A program made the translations under genes and the position numbers. Of a stretch of 64,000 bases of DNA, positions 50,240-59,910 are shown piece after piece. A model generated the notes under the pieces. The model saw only the letters and a list, made by a program, of their open reading frames with translations, ran no database searches and was not told where the DNA came from. Source of the DNA: Dethiosulfovibrio russensis (GTDB taxonomy: Bacteria; Synergistota; Synergistia; Synergistales; Dethiosulfovibrionaceae). Positions within the stretch are counted from its first letter, which is position 1. Each line of letters starts with the position of its first letter. Location: assembly GCF_021568855.1 (NCBI RefSeq), contig NZ_JAKGUG010000006.1:112935-176934 (forward strand), written 5' to 3'.

Positions 50240-52321
50240 ATGAAGAAAAAAGGGTTGGCTTTATTTTTAGCGATGTGTTTTTGTATTTCAATGTCCTCGT
50301 CCTCCATGGCCAAGACCGGAGCTATAGTGTTAGCTCTTTCCGGTGGAGGAACCAAGGGATTGGCACATGTCGGGGTTTTGAAAGCCCTCAAGGCAGAGGG
50401 GATACCGGTAGCCGGGATAGTCGGAACCAGTATGGGGGCAATTATAGGGGGGCTTTCGGCGGCTGGATATTCCCCTCAGGAGTTGGAGGATGTTCTGGAA
50501 AAGGTCGACATAGGAGGAGTTATTCTAGGCAACGGAGAGAACAGAAACTCCGAACCAAAGAACAGAGAGATTTCTCCTCTTATGCCCAAATTGGAACTGA
50601 ACGCGCATGGACAGGTGATAGGTCCTAAGGGACCTCTATCAGGAGCAAGCGCGTTAAACCTCTTTCAAAAATTGACATCCAGGGTTTCAGTAGTTCAATT
50701 TAACGAGTTGCCTATACCTTTCGCAGCGGTCGCAACCGACCTGGAGACCGGTGAAAAGGTAGTCCTTAGACACGGATCTCTGGCCTCGGCGATGAGGGCC
50801 TCCATGTCGATTCCTGGACTGTTCGAGCCCTGGCCGATAGAGGGAAGGTTGCTTGTAGACGGTGGATTGGTCTCCAATATGCCTGTTACAACCGCCAAGG
50901 AGATGTTTCCCGATTATCCTATCGTTGCGGTAAACGTCTGTAGCGACCTCAGGAAGTCGGACGAGATGAAGACTATGGTAGACGTAATAGATCAGACCAT
51001 AACCATATTGACCAGTCAGAACGTGGACAGAGAGGAGTCGAAGGCGGACGTGATAATAAAGCCCAAGGTGGGGAACATGGCTACCTTGGGTAACGTAGAG
51101 ATAGGGGATATGGTAAGGCTTGGAGTCATAGCCGCCGAGAGCAAAATGGCTGCAATAAAGTCTCTTGCCGCTCAGGCTCCATCGGCACCGGAACATAGAC
51201 CTACTATATTAAGGCTGGTTAGACGTATTTCCGTCGAGGGAGTACCGGAGGATTTTGCCGATAATATAAAAGGAAAATTCTCCGACTGGATCGGTCGCCC
51301 GGTTCATCCGGAGGATATCGTCTCCGCTGCCGAGTGGATTCGTTCCAGAGAGGACGTAAAGACAGTTGATTATCAGCTCGTTGAGAAGACAGATGGGGTG
51401 GAGGTAGTACTTAAAATTCAGCGACAACCAGCCTATCGTATTGCCCTCGACGGCCATGCGACCAACCTTTCGGGAGGAAGCTGGATAGGGATAAGAAGCA
51501 GGATGATGGATCTTGCTTACGATGGAGACTACCTCAACGTGGACGCTATTTTAGGGGATGACTGGGCAGCTAAAGCGGATTATCACTTTGCCGTGGATAA
51601 AGGTTCCTACGAGATGGGTTTAAGGGCCGGTAGAGTCTCGATGAAACCATATGGAAAATGGGATATGCTCAGCCTCTCCATCGGTAGGACCTTCGATACG
51701 GATGGATCCAGTCTCACCGTAGGTGCTCTGGGCAGCCAAATGGAGGGATCGGGTCAGACCGTGGAAGCCTGGGGTCCTATAGTAAAGTGGTACTCATCGG
51801 GCATAAAGGGGCAGGATGCTCCCGAGGACGAATCCTATCTTTCTTTCGGTGCGTGGTATCCAAGCGAAGGAGAGGAAATGCTATTTCGTATAGAGGGAGG
51901 GGTGGATAAACCTCTTTCCTCCCGCTGGAGAGGATATCTCAAAGCCGGCCTGATGGAGGGGAACAGCGACGGACGTTATATCGGCCAAGGTGCTTATCTC
52001 GGCGCTCGTGAAGAGCTTTACAGCTTGGCTGACCGACCTATACTTGGTGAGAGATTCGCCTGGTGGCGTCTGGGATTTCGACGAAGGCTTGGCGAGAGCG
52101 GAGACTCTCCATGGGAAGGAGAGCTTTTTGGAGGTCAAGGATATGTCTGGGACAACGGAGGAGAACTGTTCGACGAACCATGGGAGGTCGGCGTAGCTTT
52201 GACAGTTCCTTCCAGACTTTTGAAAGCCCGGTTTTTAGCCATTTACGATGACGATAACGACTGGACCTTCGGATTCTCCATAGGGGATCCTATGTGGACT
52301 CTTCGTTACCCCTTCCCCTGA
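50240..52321 (+). CDS. patatin-like phospholipase with POTRA and outer-membrane barrel (PlpD-like type Vd autotransporter)
   Basis: 693 residues: a signal peptide (about 1-24), a patatin domain (about 28-310) with the oxyanion hole GGGTKG (35-40), catalytic Ser64 in GTSMG and the catalytic Asp in DGGLVSNMP, a POTRA-like domain (about 330-410, LRLVRRISVEGV) and a C-terminal 16-strand-type barrel (about 410-693, ending with the Phe/Tyr-rich LRYPFP). This is the layout of type Vd secretion. GGGAGG precedes ATG 50240. It shows directly that the organism has an outer membrane. Substrates would be membrane phospholipids. Confidence 0.92.
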   Translation: MKKKGLALFLAMCFCISMSSSSMAKTGAIVLALSGGGTKGLAHVGVLKALKAEGIPVAGIVGTSMGAIIGGLSAAGYSPQELEDVLEKVDIGGVILGNGENRNSEPKNREISPLMPKLELNAHGQVIGPKGPLSGASALNLFQKLTSRVSVVQFNELPIPFAAVATDLETGEKVVLRHGSLASAMRASMSIPGLFEPWPIEGRLLVDGGLVSNMPVTTAKEMFPDYPIVAVNVCSDLRKSDEMKTMVDVIDQTITILTSQNVDREESKADVIIKPKVGNMATLGNVEIGDMVRLGVIAAESKMAAIKSLAAQAPSAPEHRPTILRLVRRISVEGVPEDFADNIKGKFSDWIGRPVHPEDIVSAAEWIRSREDVKTVDYQLVEKTDGVEVVLKIQRQPAYRIALDGHATNLSGGSWIGIRSRMMDLAYDGDYLNVDAILGDDWAAKADYHFAVDKGSYEMGLRAGRVSMKPYGKWDMLSLSIGRTFDTDGSSLTVGALGSQMEGSGQTVEAWGPIVKWYSSGIKGQDAPEDESYLSFGAWYPSEGEEMLFRIEGGVDKPLSSRWRGYLKAGLMEGNSDGRYIGQGAYLGAREELYSLADRPILGERFAWWRLGFRRRLGESGDSPWEGELFGGQGYVWDNGGELFDEPWEVGVALTVPSRLLKARFLAIYDDDNDWTFGFSIGDPMWTLRYPFP

Positions 52322-52399
52322 TGGAAAGGGCCGGATATGCTAGAATTAGTCGATCCTTTTTAAACGGGACACTTTTTGCAGCGGTTGGAGGCATGAGAT

Positions 52400-53842
52400 A
52401 TGGCTAGAAACATAACGTCACGGCAGCAGGATTATTCTCAGTGGTATCTGGACGTGATCAAGGTCGCCGAGTTGGCCGATTACGCTCCTGTAAGAGGGTG
52501 TATGGTCATAAGACCCACCGGATATTCCGTCTGGGAGGAGATACAGCAGGTTTTCGACAGGGCTTTCAAGGAAACCGGTCACGTCAACGCATACTTTCCG
52601 GTTCTCATTCCCAACTCCTTTCTGGAGAAAGAGGCGGAGCACGTCGAGGGATTTTCCCCCGAATGTGCAGTGGTAACCCACGCCGGAGGTGAGGAACTGG
52701 AGGAACCTCTAGTTGTTCGTCCTACCTCCGAGACCGTTATAGGCCATATGTACAGTAAATGGATTCAGTCTTGGAGGGATCTTCCTCTCCTGATAAACCA
52801 GTGGGCCAACGTTATGAGATGGGAAAAGCGCCCCAGGCTGTTTTTAAGGACCTCCGAGTTTCTATGGCAGGAGGGGCATACGGCCCATGCCTCCAAGGAA
52901 GAGGCGATCGAGGAGACCGAGAGGATGTTGGAAGTCTATCGTCGCATCATGACGGATTATCTGGCTCTTCCTGTCGTCCCCGGGGTGAAGTCCGAGGGCG
53001 AGCGTTTTCCCGGAGCGGAGGAGACCTACACCACCGAGACCATGATGAGCGACATGAAGGCCCTTCAGGCCGGAACCAGCCATTTCCTCGGCCAGAACTT
53101 TTCGAAGGCCTTCAACATACAGTTTCAGAACAAGGAAGAGGCCATGGAGTACGCCTGGACGACAAGCTGGGGTGTCTCTACCAGACTTATCGGTGCGGTG
53201 ATAATGACCCATTCCGACGACGATGGCTTGATTCTTCCTCCCCGAATAGCTCCCACCAAGGTGGCGTTGCTGTCCATAAGCAAGGACGAAACCATGGCGA
53301 CCGGTCCGCTACTTTCAAAGGCCAAAGAACTGGCGGGGAAGATCGAATCGGTAATAGGGGCCAGAACGGTCGCAGTCGACGATCAGTTTCATATGAGGCC
53401 GGGAGACAGGTTTTTCTATCATCTTCAAAAAGGAGTTCCTCTGAGACTGGAGCTGGGCGAGAAGGAGTTCGAGAAAGGCACAGTAAGGGCTGTCAGAAGA
53501 GACACGGGAGAGAAGATCGATCTGCCTTGGGACGGAATAGAGACCAAGGTTAACGATCTTTTGGAGACCATACAGGAGGATCTCTTGAATAAGGCCAGAT
53601 CCTTCCGAGAGGTGAACACCCACGAAGTCTCCGATCTCGATGGTTTTAAAAAAACTTTGGAGAAAAAAGGCGGGTTTATAAAAGCCTACTTCGCTGGAAC
53701 CAAGGAGGACGAAAAAGCAATAAAGGAAGCCACCGGGGCAACCGTCCGTTGCTTTCCCCTGGAGGACAAAGACACCAGAGGAAAGTGTTTCTTTACCGGA
53801 AAGGACGACGCCCGAATGGCCATATTCGCCAAGTCCTACTGA
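52400..53842 (+). CDS. proS: prolyl-tRNA synthetase, archaeal/eukaryotic-type (ProRS type 3)
   Basis: 480 residues, the short form without the editing insertion domain. Class II motif 2 is LFLRTSEFLWQEGHTAHAS. There are a late anticodon-binding domain and the C-terminal zinc-domain-like extension (VRCFPLEDKDTRGKCFFTGKDDARMAIFAKSY). It charges tRNA-Pro. The archaeal-type form is found in several bacterial groups, so it is not proof of recent transfer. It follows the PlpD gene and ends in a weak hairpin (GGCCGCCTTTAAGGCGGC). Confidence 0.95.
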   Translation: MARNITSRQQDYSQWYLDVIKVAELADYAPVRGCMVIRPTGYSVWEEIQQVFDRAFKETGHVNAYFPVLIPNSFLEKEAEHVEGFSPECAVVTHAGGEELEEPLVVRPTSETVIGHMYSKWIQSWRDLPLLINQWANVMRWEKRPRLFLRTSEFLWQEGHTAHASKEEAIEETERMLEVYRRIMTDYLALPVVPGVKSEGERFPGAEETYTTETMMSDMKALQAGTSHFLGQNFSKAFNIQFQNKEEAMEYAWTTSWGVSTRLIGAVIMTHSDDDGLILPPRIAPTKVALLSISKDETMATGPLLSKAKELAGKIESVIGARTVAVDDQFHMRPGDRFFYHLQKGVPLRLELGEKEFEKGTVRAVRRDTGEKIDLPWDGIETKVNDLLETIQEDLLNKARSFREVNTHEVSDLDGFKKTLEKKGGFIKAYFAGTKEDEKAIKEATGATVRCFPLEDKDTRGKCFFTGKDDARMAIFAKSY

Positions 53843-53894
53843 AAAAGGGCCGCCTTTAAGGCGGCTCTTCGCTTAGATGGGGAGGGATTTCTCC

Positions 53895-54347
53895 GTGGTG
53901 GAAAAACTGTTATCTTTCAAGGAGGTAGCTACCAAAGCGGGTTTAAGTGAGTCCAGGGCTAGAACCCTGAGGGAACGATACTTAAAAGCCGTTCCCTTCG
54001 TAGGGGAGGGACGAAGTCGTCGTTATTCCGAGTCTGCTGCATCCGTGCTATCCAGAGCGGACGAGCTTGAAAAACAGGGGAAGAGGGGAAGAGCGGTCCT
54101 CGACGAACTCCTGGAAAGCGGATCGGGACATGGTCTCGAAGATCTAAAAGAGGCTATAGAACGTCTTGAGGGAGAGATTGCCTTTTTAAAGGGACAACTA
54201 TCTTCGATGAGGCGAGAATCGTCCTCTTTGAGGAGAAGGGTCCTCCATCTGGAGAGTAGAGTTGTTTCTCTGGAGACATCCGGCTGGAATCTCCGTGATT
54301 TTTTAAGATCAATTCTGTCTTTCTTTGACGAGATGTTAGATTTCTGA
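53895..54347 (+). CDS. small MerR-like HTH protein with long coiled-coil
   Basis: 150 residues. Residues 5-60 match the MerR-type winged helix (LLSFKEVATKAGLSESRARTLRERYLKAV, then a RRYSESAASVL wing). Residues about 78-130 are a long coiled-coil (LEDLKEAIERLEGEIAFLKGQLSSMRRESSSLRRRVLHLESRVVSLE). There is no ligand domain, so it may be a DNA-binding structural protein. GTG 53895 lies 8 bases after GGAGGG; an ATG at 53877 would include that site in the coding part. Confidence 0.7.
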   Translation: MVEKLLSFKEVATKAGLSESRARTLRERYLKAVPFVGEGRSRRYSESAASVLSRADELEKQGKRGRAVLDELLESGSGHGLEDLKEAIERLEGEIAFLKGQLSSMRRESSSLRRRVLHLESRVVSLETSGWNLRDFLRSILSFFDEMLDF

Positions 54348-54353
54348 GGGGAT

Positions 54354-54397
54354 GAACAGACGAGGCGCCCTTCCTAGGAGGGGTGCCTCGTCTGTTC
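54354..54397. terminator. long convergent terminator
   Basis: GAACAGACGAGGCGCCC (54354-54370) pairs with GGGGTGCCTCGTCTGTTC (54380-54397) with one bulge. It lies between the HTH gene and the convergent decarboxylase gene. Confidence 0.82.
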
Positions 54398-54421
54398 TTC
54401 CCCATATCGTGGGATGTTCTA

Positions 54422-55609
54422 TTAATCTTCGTCGTATACGTAAACCTTGGGAGGTTTGAAACCGTTGAAGCTCTCCAGAGAGCAGGAATTGACGTAAGCT
54501 CCGGTGGAGAAAAAGTAGAGCCTGTCCCCTTCTTCCAGATTTTTCGGCAGCATATATTTATCTCTCTCATAGAGAACGTCCAAGCTGTCGCAGGTCGGTC
54601 CGGCGATGATATATTCCTCCACCGGGCCCTGCTTTTCCGAGTATATGGGGTATTTGATCGATTCGTCTATGGTCTCGTAGAGCCCTCCGAATTTGCCGGC
54701 GTCTATGTAAAGCCAGCTGTAAGGGTTATAGCTTTCCTTCTTCGACTTCAGCACCACCTGGGTGGCAAGGATCCCGCAATCACCTACCAGAGAACGGCCC
54801 GGTTCTATGATTATATCCGGCATACCATCGGGAAAGTCTTCGGTGAGAAAACGGGTTACCTCCTTTGCGTATATCTCCAGAGGGACCGTCGGCTGTATGT
54901 ACTTGGCAGGGAAACCGCCCCCTAGGTTGATGAGCTTAAGCTGGATTCCCAGCTCCTTTGCCGAGTCGAATAGATATCGGCAACTGGCTATGGCGTTTCC
55001 CCACTGCCCGATGTCTCGTTGTTGGGATCCTACGTGGAACGACAGTCCCCAAGGAACGATGTCCAGTTCTTTGGACAGTTGGATAAGTTTGAATATAGTA
55101 TCGGGATGGGCACCGAACTTTCGAGATAGCGACCAGTCCGCTCCGCTGCACTCCATGAAAAGCCTGAAGAAGACCTGCGAGCCGGGAGCGTTCTTGGCTA
55201 TCCGTCTGAGGTCGTCCTCCGAATCCGTGGCGAAAAGACGAACGCCCTTTTCGTAGGCGTAGGCTATATGCTCTGATTTCTTGATCGTATGTCCGTAACT
55301 GAGCCTATCCGGCGATGCGCCGAGAGCCAGCATTGTATCGAGTTCGTTTATGGAGGCGAAGTCGAAGTTGCATCCCTTGCGGATCAACATTTTCAGTATA
55401 GCCTCGTGGGGATTGGCCTTAACCGCATAGTGTATCTTGGCGTATGGCATGGTCCTGTTGAGATCGTCGAAGTTCCGTTCCACGCTCTTGAGGTCCAGCA
55501 GGAGGCAGGGAGTCTTCTTGTTCTTTAAAAAATTCTTTATTTTTTCGAATCTTTCTCTTGTAACGAATCTCTCCATGTCGAAACTGTAACTGGCTGGTAC
55601 GCCTAACAT
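54422..55609 (-). CDS. group IV ornithine/lysine/diaminopimelate-type decarboxylase
   Basis: 395 residues of the fold-type III decarboxylases, like eukaryotic ornithine decarboxylase. PLP lysine K64 is in HYAVKANPH. LSFHVGSQQRD, LINLGGGFPAKY and IIEPGRSLVGD bind PLP. GPTCDSLDVL carries the active-site cysteine that is contributed across the dimer. The length and the C-terminal GAYVNSCSLESFNGF fit ODC/LDC rather than DAP decarboxylase, so the product is probably putrescine or cadaverine. The ATG at 55609 follows GAGGGTGATCCG. Confidence 0.9.
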   Translation of the reverse strand: MLGVPASYSFDMERFVTRERFEKIKNFLKNKKTPCLLLDLKSVERNFDDLNRTMPYAKIHYAVKANPHEAILKMLIRKGCNFDFASINELDTMLALGASPDRLSYGHTIKKSEHIAYAYEKGVRLFATDSEDDLRRIAKNAPGSQVFFRLFMECSGADWSLSRKFGAHPDTIFKLIQLSKELDIVPWGLSFHVGSQQRDIGQWGNAIASCRYLFDSAKELGIQLKLINLGGGFPAKYIQPTVPLEIYAKEVTRFLTEDFPDGMPDIIIEPGRSLVGDCGILATQVVLKSKKESYNPYSWLYIDAGKFGGLYETIDESIKYPIYSEKQGPVEEYIIAGPTCDSLDVLYERDKYMLPKNLEEGDRLYFFSTGAYVNSCSLESFNGFKPPKVYVYDED

Positions 55610-55764
55610 CGGATCACCCTCTTTTTTGCGAATTCGCGGCTGTTCACCGTGGCCGGGGTATTGTACCTTATTTCTACTCGATACGATAGCACCCTCCAAA
55701 CTACATTATAATGTAAATCAGATGTTCTAGAACATACGATATATATCACTGGGAGGAGCATACC

Positions 55765-57510
55765 TTGGATAACGAGATAAACGACGTTACGGTAGGAAGA
55801 GACGAATTCATGATGGGAGATTCCCTATATCCTTGGCAGAGAAAGGCTATAGATCGCATAGGAGGCGAGAGCGCCGTCCTCTCCGCCCCTACAGGATCCG
55901 GTAAGACGTGGGTTGCCTATATATGGGCAGGTCTCTACGACCTGGAGGGCGAGAAGCTTGACATTCCGTCGGGAGAGAGGGTGATTTTTACCGCTCCCAT
56001 AAAGGCGTTGAGCAACGAGAGATACATGGACCTGATTTCCATGGGATTCGACGTAGGCATAGAGACCGGTGATTTCAAGAAAAATCCCCAGGCTTCGGTT
56101 ATATGCTGCACTCAGGAGATCTACGCTCTTAAATACGCTGGACGATCGGGGATCAAGCTCGTAATAGACGAATTTCACTATATCTTCGGTGAAAACGACA
56201 GAAGCAGGGCCTATATAGACGGAATAAGGAAAACTTCTGCCGATGTGCCTATGTTGGTGATGTCGGCTACTTTCGGAGGGGCCTCTAAGGTCCAGGCTTA
56301 TCTCGAGAGAATCACAGGCCGTCCCTTCGTATTGTTCGAGTCGTCCGAAAGGGTGACGGATCTGGTTTTTTGTGACGAACCGGTGACTCCCAGGGAGATC
56401 AGAGATGCATTGGTCTTCGTGTTCTCTCAGAAAGGAGCTCAGCAGGTCGCCGATATGATCGCCGACGAGAGGCTTCGATTCGACGACAGCAGGAAACGCA
56501 GACTGGAGGATCTAGCCTGGATTTTAGAGGTCTCCGGTATCAGACGATGTATGTTCAAGGGCGTAGGGGTCTATCATGGAAGCTTACTACCGAAGGAAAA
56601 GCTTCTGGTCGAGAGGGCCTACAGGGAAAGGATCATCGACGTGGTCGTCGGTACAGATGCTCTAGCCCTTGGAGTAAACCTACCGGCAGAGCGGGCCGTA
56701 TTCGCCCAGCTGGTGAAGTTTCACGATCGTTGCCCCATCTCCAAGAACGCTTTCCTTCAGATGTCGGGAAGAGCGGGCAGAAAGGGGCTGTTCGAAAAGG
56801 GCTATGTGACATGGATCGATAAATCTCCGGCGGAGGCTTTCGGGGTTAGAACCGAGGAGATATTTCGCTCTCTCGTCTCCTCTCCCTCCGAGGAGGCCCG
56901 GGTCGAGCTTCGTCCCGATTTCGGAGCTATCCTGAAAGGCCGAAGTTCGGTCGAGAACGAGGCAGATATAGTGGCATCCGGATCTTTGCCCGAGCTCAGC
57001 TACAGGAGGGTGTCGGCCGATATACGACAGGCCATGGATATAATAGACGGAAGTCTCGATAAAATCGTTCCGGACGAGAAAACCAGGTTCAGAGCCATTC
57101 TGGCCGATGTATGGTACGGCGAGATGGAGGTGGAGCAGAATCTGGACATGGCGGAGCTCTTTTTCTGGGGAATAGGTAAAGATGATTACGTTCATCCCGA
57201 CGGCTTGACCGCGGCGGAGCTACTTCTCAAACACGAAAGGAATGAGCTGCAATCGTTGCTTAAGGTGAAGAGGTTCAACAACTCTCTGCCGGAAGATTAC
57301 AAGCTCTCCCGAATGGACGAAGTCGACGCGGCCGTAATGGAGATAGACCCTACTGTTTTTGGATTCGAGGAAAAAATTTACGAGATGGATACAACCAAGG
57401 TGGAACTTCCGGCTCTTAAGCACAGGGTTACCGATAGATCGAAAGTAGGGAAAAAACGCAGCGGGAGACGACGCAGGAAGGATTTAGGAAAAAGAGGGCG
57501 GAGACGGTGA
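55765..57510 (+). CDS. Ski2-like DEAD/DEAH-box helicase
   Basis: 581 residues. Motif I APTGSGKT (41-48), Ia FTAPIKALSNERY, motif II DEFH, motif III SATF, motif IV-V region VGTDALALGVNLPAER and motif VI QMSGRAGRKG, an arrangement close to Ski2/Mtr4. The C-terminus is a very basic RNA-binding-like tail (KKRSGRRRRKDLGKRGRRR). Ski2-type helicases remodel RNA or RNP; this one is shorter than archaeal Hel308. The TTG start follows GGAGGAG. It overlaps the Ppx/GppA gene by 4 bases. Confidence 0.87.
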   Translation: MDNEINDVTVGRDEFMMGDSLYPWQRKAIDRIGGESAVLSAPTGSGKTWVAYIWAGLYDLEGEKLDIPSGERVIFTAPIKALSNERYMDLISMGFDVGIETGDFKKNPQASVICCTQEIYALKYAGRSGIKLVIDEFHYIFGENDRSRAYIDGIRKTSADVPMLVMSATFGGASKVQAYLERITGRPFVLFESSERVTDLVFCDEPVTPREIRDALVFVFSQKGAQQVADMIADERLRFDDSRKRRLEDLAWILEVSGIRRCMFKGVGVYHGSLLPKEKLLVERAYRERIIDVVVGTDALALGVNLPAERAVFAQLVKFHDRCPISKNAFLQMSGRAGRKGLFEKGYVTWIDKSPAEAFGVRTEEIFRSLVSSPSEEARVELRPDFGAILKGRSSVENEADIVASGSLPELSYRRVSADIRQAMDIIDGSLDKIVPDEKTRFRAILADVWYGEMEVEQNLDMAELFFWGIGKDDYVHPDGLTAAELLLKHERNELQSLLKVKRFNNSLPEDYKLSRMDEVDAAVMEIDPTVFGFEEKIYEMDTTKVELPALKHRVTDRSKVGKKRSGRRRRKDLGKRGRRR

Positions 57511-58427
57511 GCTCGGTTTGCAGAAAGGCGTTGATCGAGATAGGCACTAACTCGGTCAAATTTCTGCTTGCCGAGAAAGATGATCGTCTCGGCAAGCAGA
57601 TCTATATAGAGGATAGCAACGAGATAACCAGAATAGGAGAGGGGCTGGCTGAATCAGGTCGATTGGGGGAGCCTCCGATGGACAGGACTCTCGATTGCGT
57701 TCGACGATTTATCGCCAAGGCAGATGCTCTCGGGGTTCGAGATGTTTCGGCCGTGGCGACTATGGCACTTAGAAGAGCGTCGAATTCCAGAATATTCGTG
57801 GATCGTCTTAAGGCGAAAACGGGGTTGTCCTTGAGGGTTTTATCCGGTGAGGAGGAGGCCATATACTCTTTTTACGGCATAGCTCCCCTTTTGCCAGTGG
57901 GGAGCGACGGATGGTATTTCGATACGGGGGGAGGAAGCACCGAGTTCGTTTGCTTCGAGGATGGAAGGGTGGTTCGTGCCTTTAGCCTGGAGGTCGGGGC
58001 GGTTTCCGTTACGGAAAAATTCATGCTTTCCCAGGATAGTTGTGGAAATGGCGTCGAAGCGGCCCTCCGGTGGATAGAGGGATCCCTCGAGGAGGGCGGT
58101 CTCCCTTCCGAAAAAGGGGGGAGTTTTTTGGTCGGATCCGGGGGGAACGTGATCACCATGGCTGCCGTTAGTCTAGCTCCGGAGAGATTTTCGTCCTCGA
58201 AAACAGTCAGGCTCTCTTTATCCGAGCTAGATAGGCAGATAGATCTCTACGGTTCCGTCTCTCTCCAGGAACGACGACTCATCCCGGGTATGGATTTCGA
58301 CAGAGCTCCGATAATACTGGCGGGAGCATGTATAGTGCGATCCATCTTCAATGTTCTGGAGGTCAAGGAAATGTTGGTCTCGTCCTTCGGTTTACGTCAC
58401 GGCTTTCTGAACACGCTTTTCGACTAG
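57507..58427 (+). CDS. Ppx/GppA-type exopolyphosphatase / pppGpp phosphohydrolase
   Basis: 306 residues, single Ppx-GppA domain of the actin-like ATPase fold: LIEIGTNSVKFLLAEK, VSAVATMALRRASN, LSGEEEAIYSFYGIA, YFDTGGGSTEFV and LVGSGGNVITMAAV. It lacks the C-terminal HD domain of long Ppx proteins. It degrades polyphosphate or converts pppGpp to ppGpp. Overlap with the helicase gene suggests co-expression in RNA or stress metabolism. Confidence 0.92.
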   Translation: MSSVCRKALIEIGTNSVKFLLAEKDDRLGKQIYIEDSNEITRIGEGLAESGRLGEPPMDRTLDCVRRFIAKADALGVRDVSAVATMALRRASNSRIFVDRLKAKTGLSLRVLSGEEEAIYSFYGIAPLLPVGSDGWYFDTGGGSTEFVCFEDGRVVRAFSLEVGAVSVTEKFMLSQDSCGNGVEAALRWIEGSLEEGGLPSEKGGSFLVGSGGNVITMAAVSLAPERFSSSKTVRLSLSELDRQIDLYGSVSLQERRLIPGMDFDRAPIILAGACIVRSIFNVLEVKEMLVSSFGLRHGFLNTLFD

Positions 58428-58452
58428 GGATTTTTCGTGTAAGATGATTATT

Positions 58453-58468
58453 GTAACATGGTCGTTAC
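58453..58468. promoter_or_regulatory. short inverted repeat GTAAC-N6-GTTAC upstream of tctC
   Basis: Perfect 5-bp arms around ATGGTC, 31 bases before the tctC start. It could be an operator. Too short to name a regulator. Confidence 0.3.
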
Positions 58469-58498
58469 TTTTCATATCTCAGATGGGAGTGGTGTAAC

Positions 58499-59443
58499 GT
58501 GAAACGCGGAATAGCTTTAGGGGTTTTATTGGGGATCTTGTGTCTGGCAGGAACGGCTTGGGCTGCATATCCGGAGAAACCGGTGACTGTAATAGTCCCT
58601 TCCAACGCTGGAGGGGGAACGGACACCATGGCCAGGCTGGTTGCCAAATTTGCTGAAGAGTACTTGGGGCAGCCCATGGTAATAGTCAACAAACCCGGCG
58701 CAGGAGGCCAGATAGGATTCGAATCCATCGCAAGGGCCAAGAAAGACGGCTACACGATTGGCTGTATATACACGCCTCACGTGGCCGCTCACGTATCGGC
58801 CGGTAGGGCTAAATATACCCTCGATAGCTTTGCTCCTATAGCGAACGTTGTTACCGATCCCGGTGTCCTGGTTGTCAAAGCCGACAGTCCCTTCAATACG
58901 GTGGAGGAGTTGATAGCTTTCGCCAAGGAGAACCCGGGAAAACTCAACGGTTCCACCTCTGGTCCCGGAGGCGACGACGATTTTGCCCTTCGGCAGTTTG
59001 AGAAGGCCGCGGGAATCTCGATAAACGCCGTTCCCTCCAAGGGATCTTCCGGCCAGAAAGCCGCTGTTATGGGCGGACACGTTGATCTGGCTTTCATGAA
59101 CGCCTCTCAGGTCGAGGCCCAGGTCGATTCCGGAGAGCTCCGACTGCTTGGGATAATGACGGTGAAAAGACGCTCTTACCTTCCAGAATTACCGACGTTT
59201 AAGGAGATGGGCTACGAGGTATACTCCGATTCCTCCAGGGGATTCGCCGCTCCAGCGGGAGTTCCCAAAGATGTCATGGCTAAGCTCATGGAAGTGTTCG
59301 ATAAGGTGCTCAACGACCCTGAATTTATCGCAGCATCTCAAGGTCAGCTTTTGCTGGATATATTGAACGCAGACGAATATACGATGTACCTCAAGAACCT
59401 CCAGAAGACCACCGACGAAGCTTTCAAGGTGGCTCCCTGGTAA
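58499..59443 (+). CDS. tctC: tripartite tricarboxylate transporter binding protein TctC
   Basis: 314 residues with a signal peptide (about 1-22). The Bug/TctC signatures are AYPEKPVTVIVPSNAGGGTDTMARL, PGAGGQIGFESIARAKKDGYT and RRSYLPELPTFKEMGYE. It picks up a carboxylate and hands it to TctBA. GTG 58499 follows GGGAG at normal distance. The ligand may be citrate-like, terephthalate-like or another acid. It is the first of three genes. Confidence 0.95.
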   Translation: MKRGIALGVLLGILCLAGTAWAAYPEKPVTVIVPSNAGGGTDTMARLVAKFAEEYLGQPMVIVNKPGAGGQIGFESIARAKKDGYTIGCIYTPHVAAHVSAGRAKYTLDSFAPIANVVTDPGVLVVKADSPFNTVEELIAFAKENPGKLNGSTSGPGGDDDFALRQFEKAAGISINAVPSKGSSGQKAAVMGGHVDLAFMNASQVEAQVDSGELRLLGIMTVKRRSYLPELPTFKEMGYEVYSDSSRGFAAPAGVPKDVMAKLMEVFDKVLNDPEFIAASQGQLLLDILNADEYTMYLKNLQKTTDEAFKVAPW

Positions 59444-59460
59444 GGGACTTGGATTAGGAC

Positions 59461-59907
59461 ATGAATAGAAAGTTCTTAAATATTCTCTGTGCCGCCGCCG
59501 GGTTAGTCCTGGCGGCAGCCATGTTTTTTTCTGCCGGTAGTTTTCCGGATAGGGCGGAGGCAGCCACGAGGTATGTCGTTTTTCTCTCCGGCCTACTGGC
59601 CTGTCTTTCCCTGGCTCTGATGGCTCAGTTTGCGTTTAAGGACAGCGGTGGAGAGAGGATACGGTGGGTGGTGAACAGAAGGACCTTCCTCTTTACTGTC
59701 GTGGCATCCGTACTGTTCGTTCTCCTGCTGAATTTCGTCGGCTTTTTTCTGGCCAGTGGATTTTATATGTTTGTTCTAGGGTGGATCTTGGGATTTAGAG
59801 ATAAGATGTGGCTTCTGATCGGTACGTTGGGATTACTTGGATTCGTCTACATCGTTTTTGTCCGATTCCTGGCTGTACCTGTTCCAGCCGGACTCTGGGG
59901 GGCTTGA
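59461..59907 (+). CDS. tctB: tripartite tricarboxylate transporter small permease TctB
   Basis: 148 residues with four membrane helices and the TctB pattern (FFSAGSFPDRAEAATRYVVFLSGLLACLSL). It pairs with TctA. Its stop is 3 bases before the tctA ATG. Confidence 0.92.
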   Translation: MNRKFLNILCAAAGLVLAAAMFFSAGSFPDRAEAATRYVVFLSGLLACLSLALMAQFAFKDSGGERIRWVVNRRTFLFTVVASVLFVLLLNFVGFFLASGFYMFVLGWILGFRDKMWLLIGTLGLLGFVYIVFVRFLAVPVPAGLWGA

Positions 59908-59910
59908 TCC

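Noticed and set aside
53843..53872. Hairpin after proS as a strong terminator
   Set aside because: The stem is good but no T-run follows and the next gene's ribosome site is immediately downstream, so read-through is likely.
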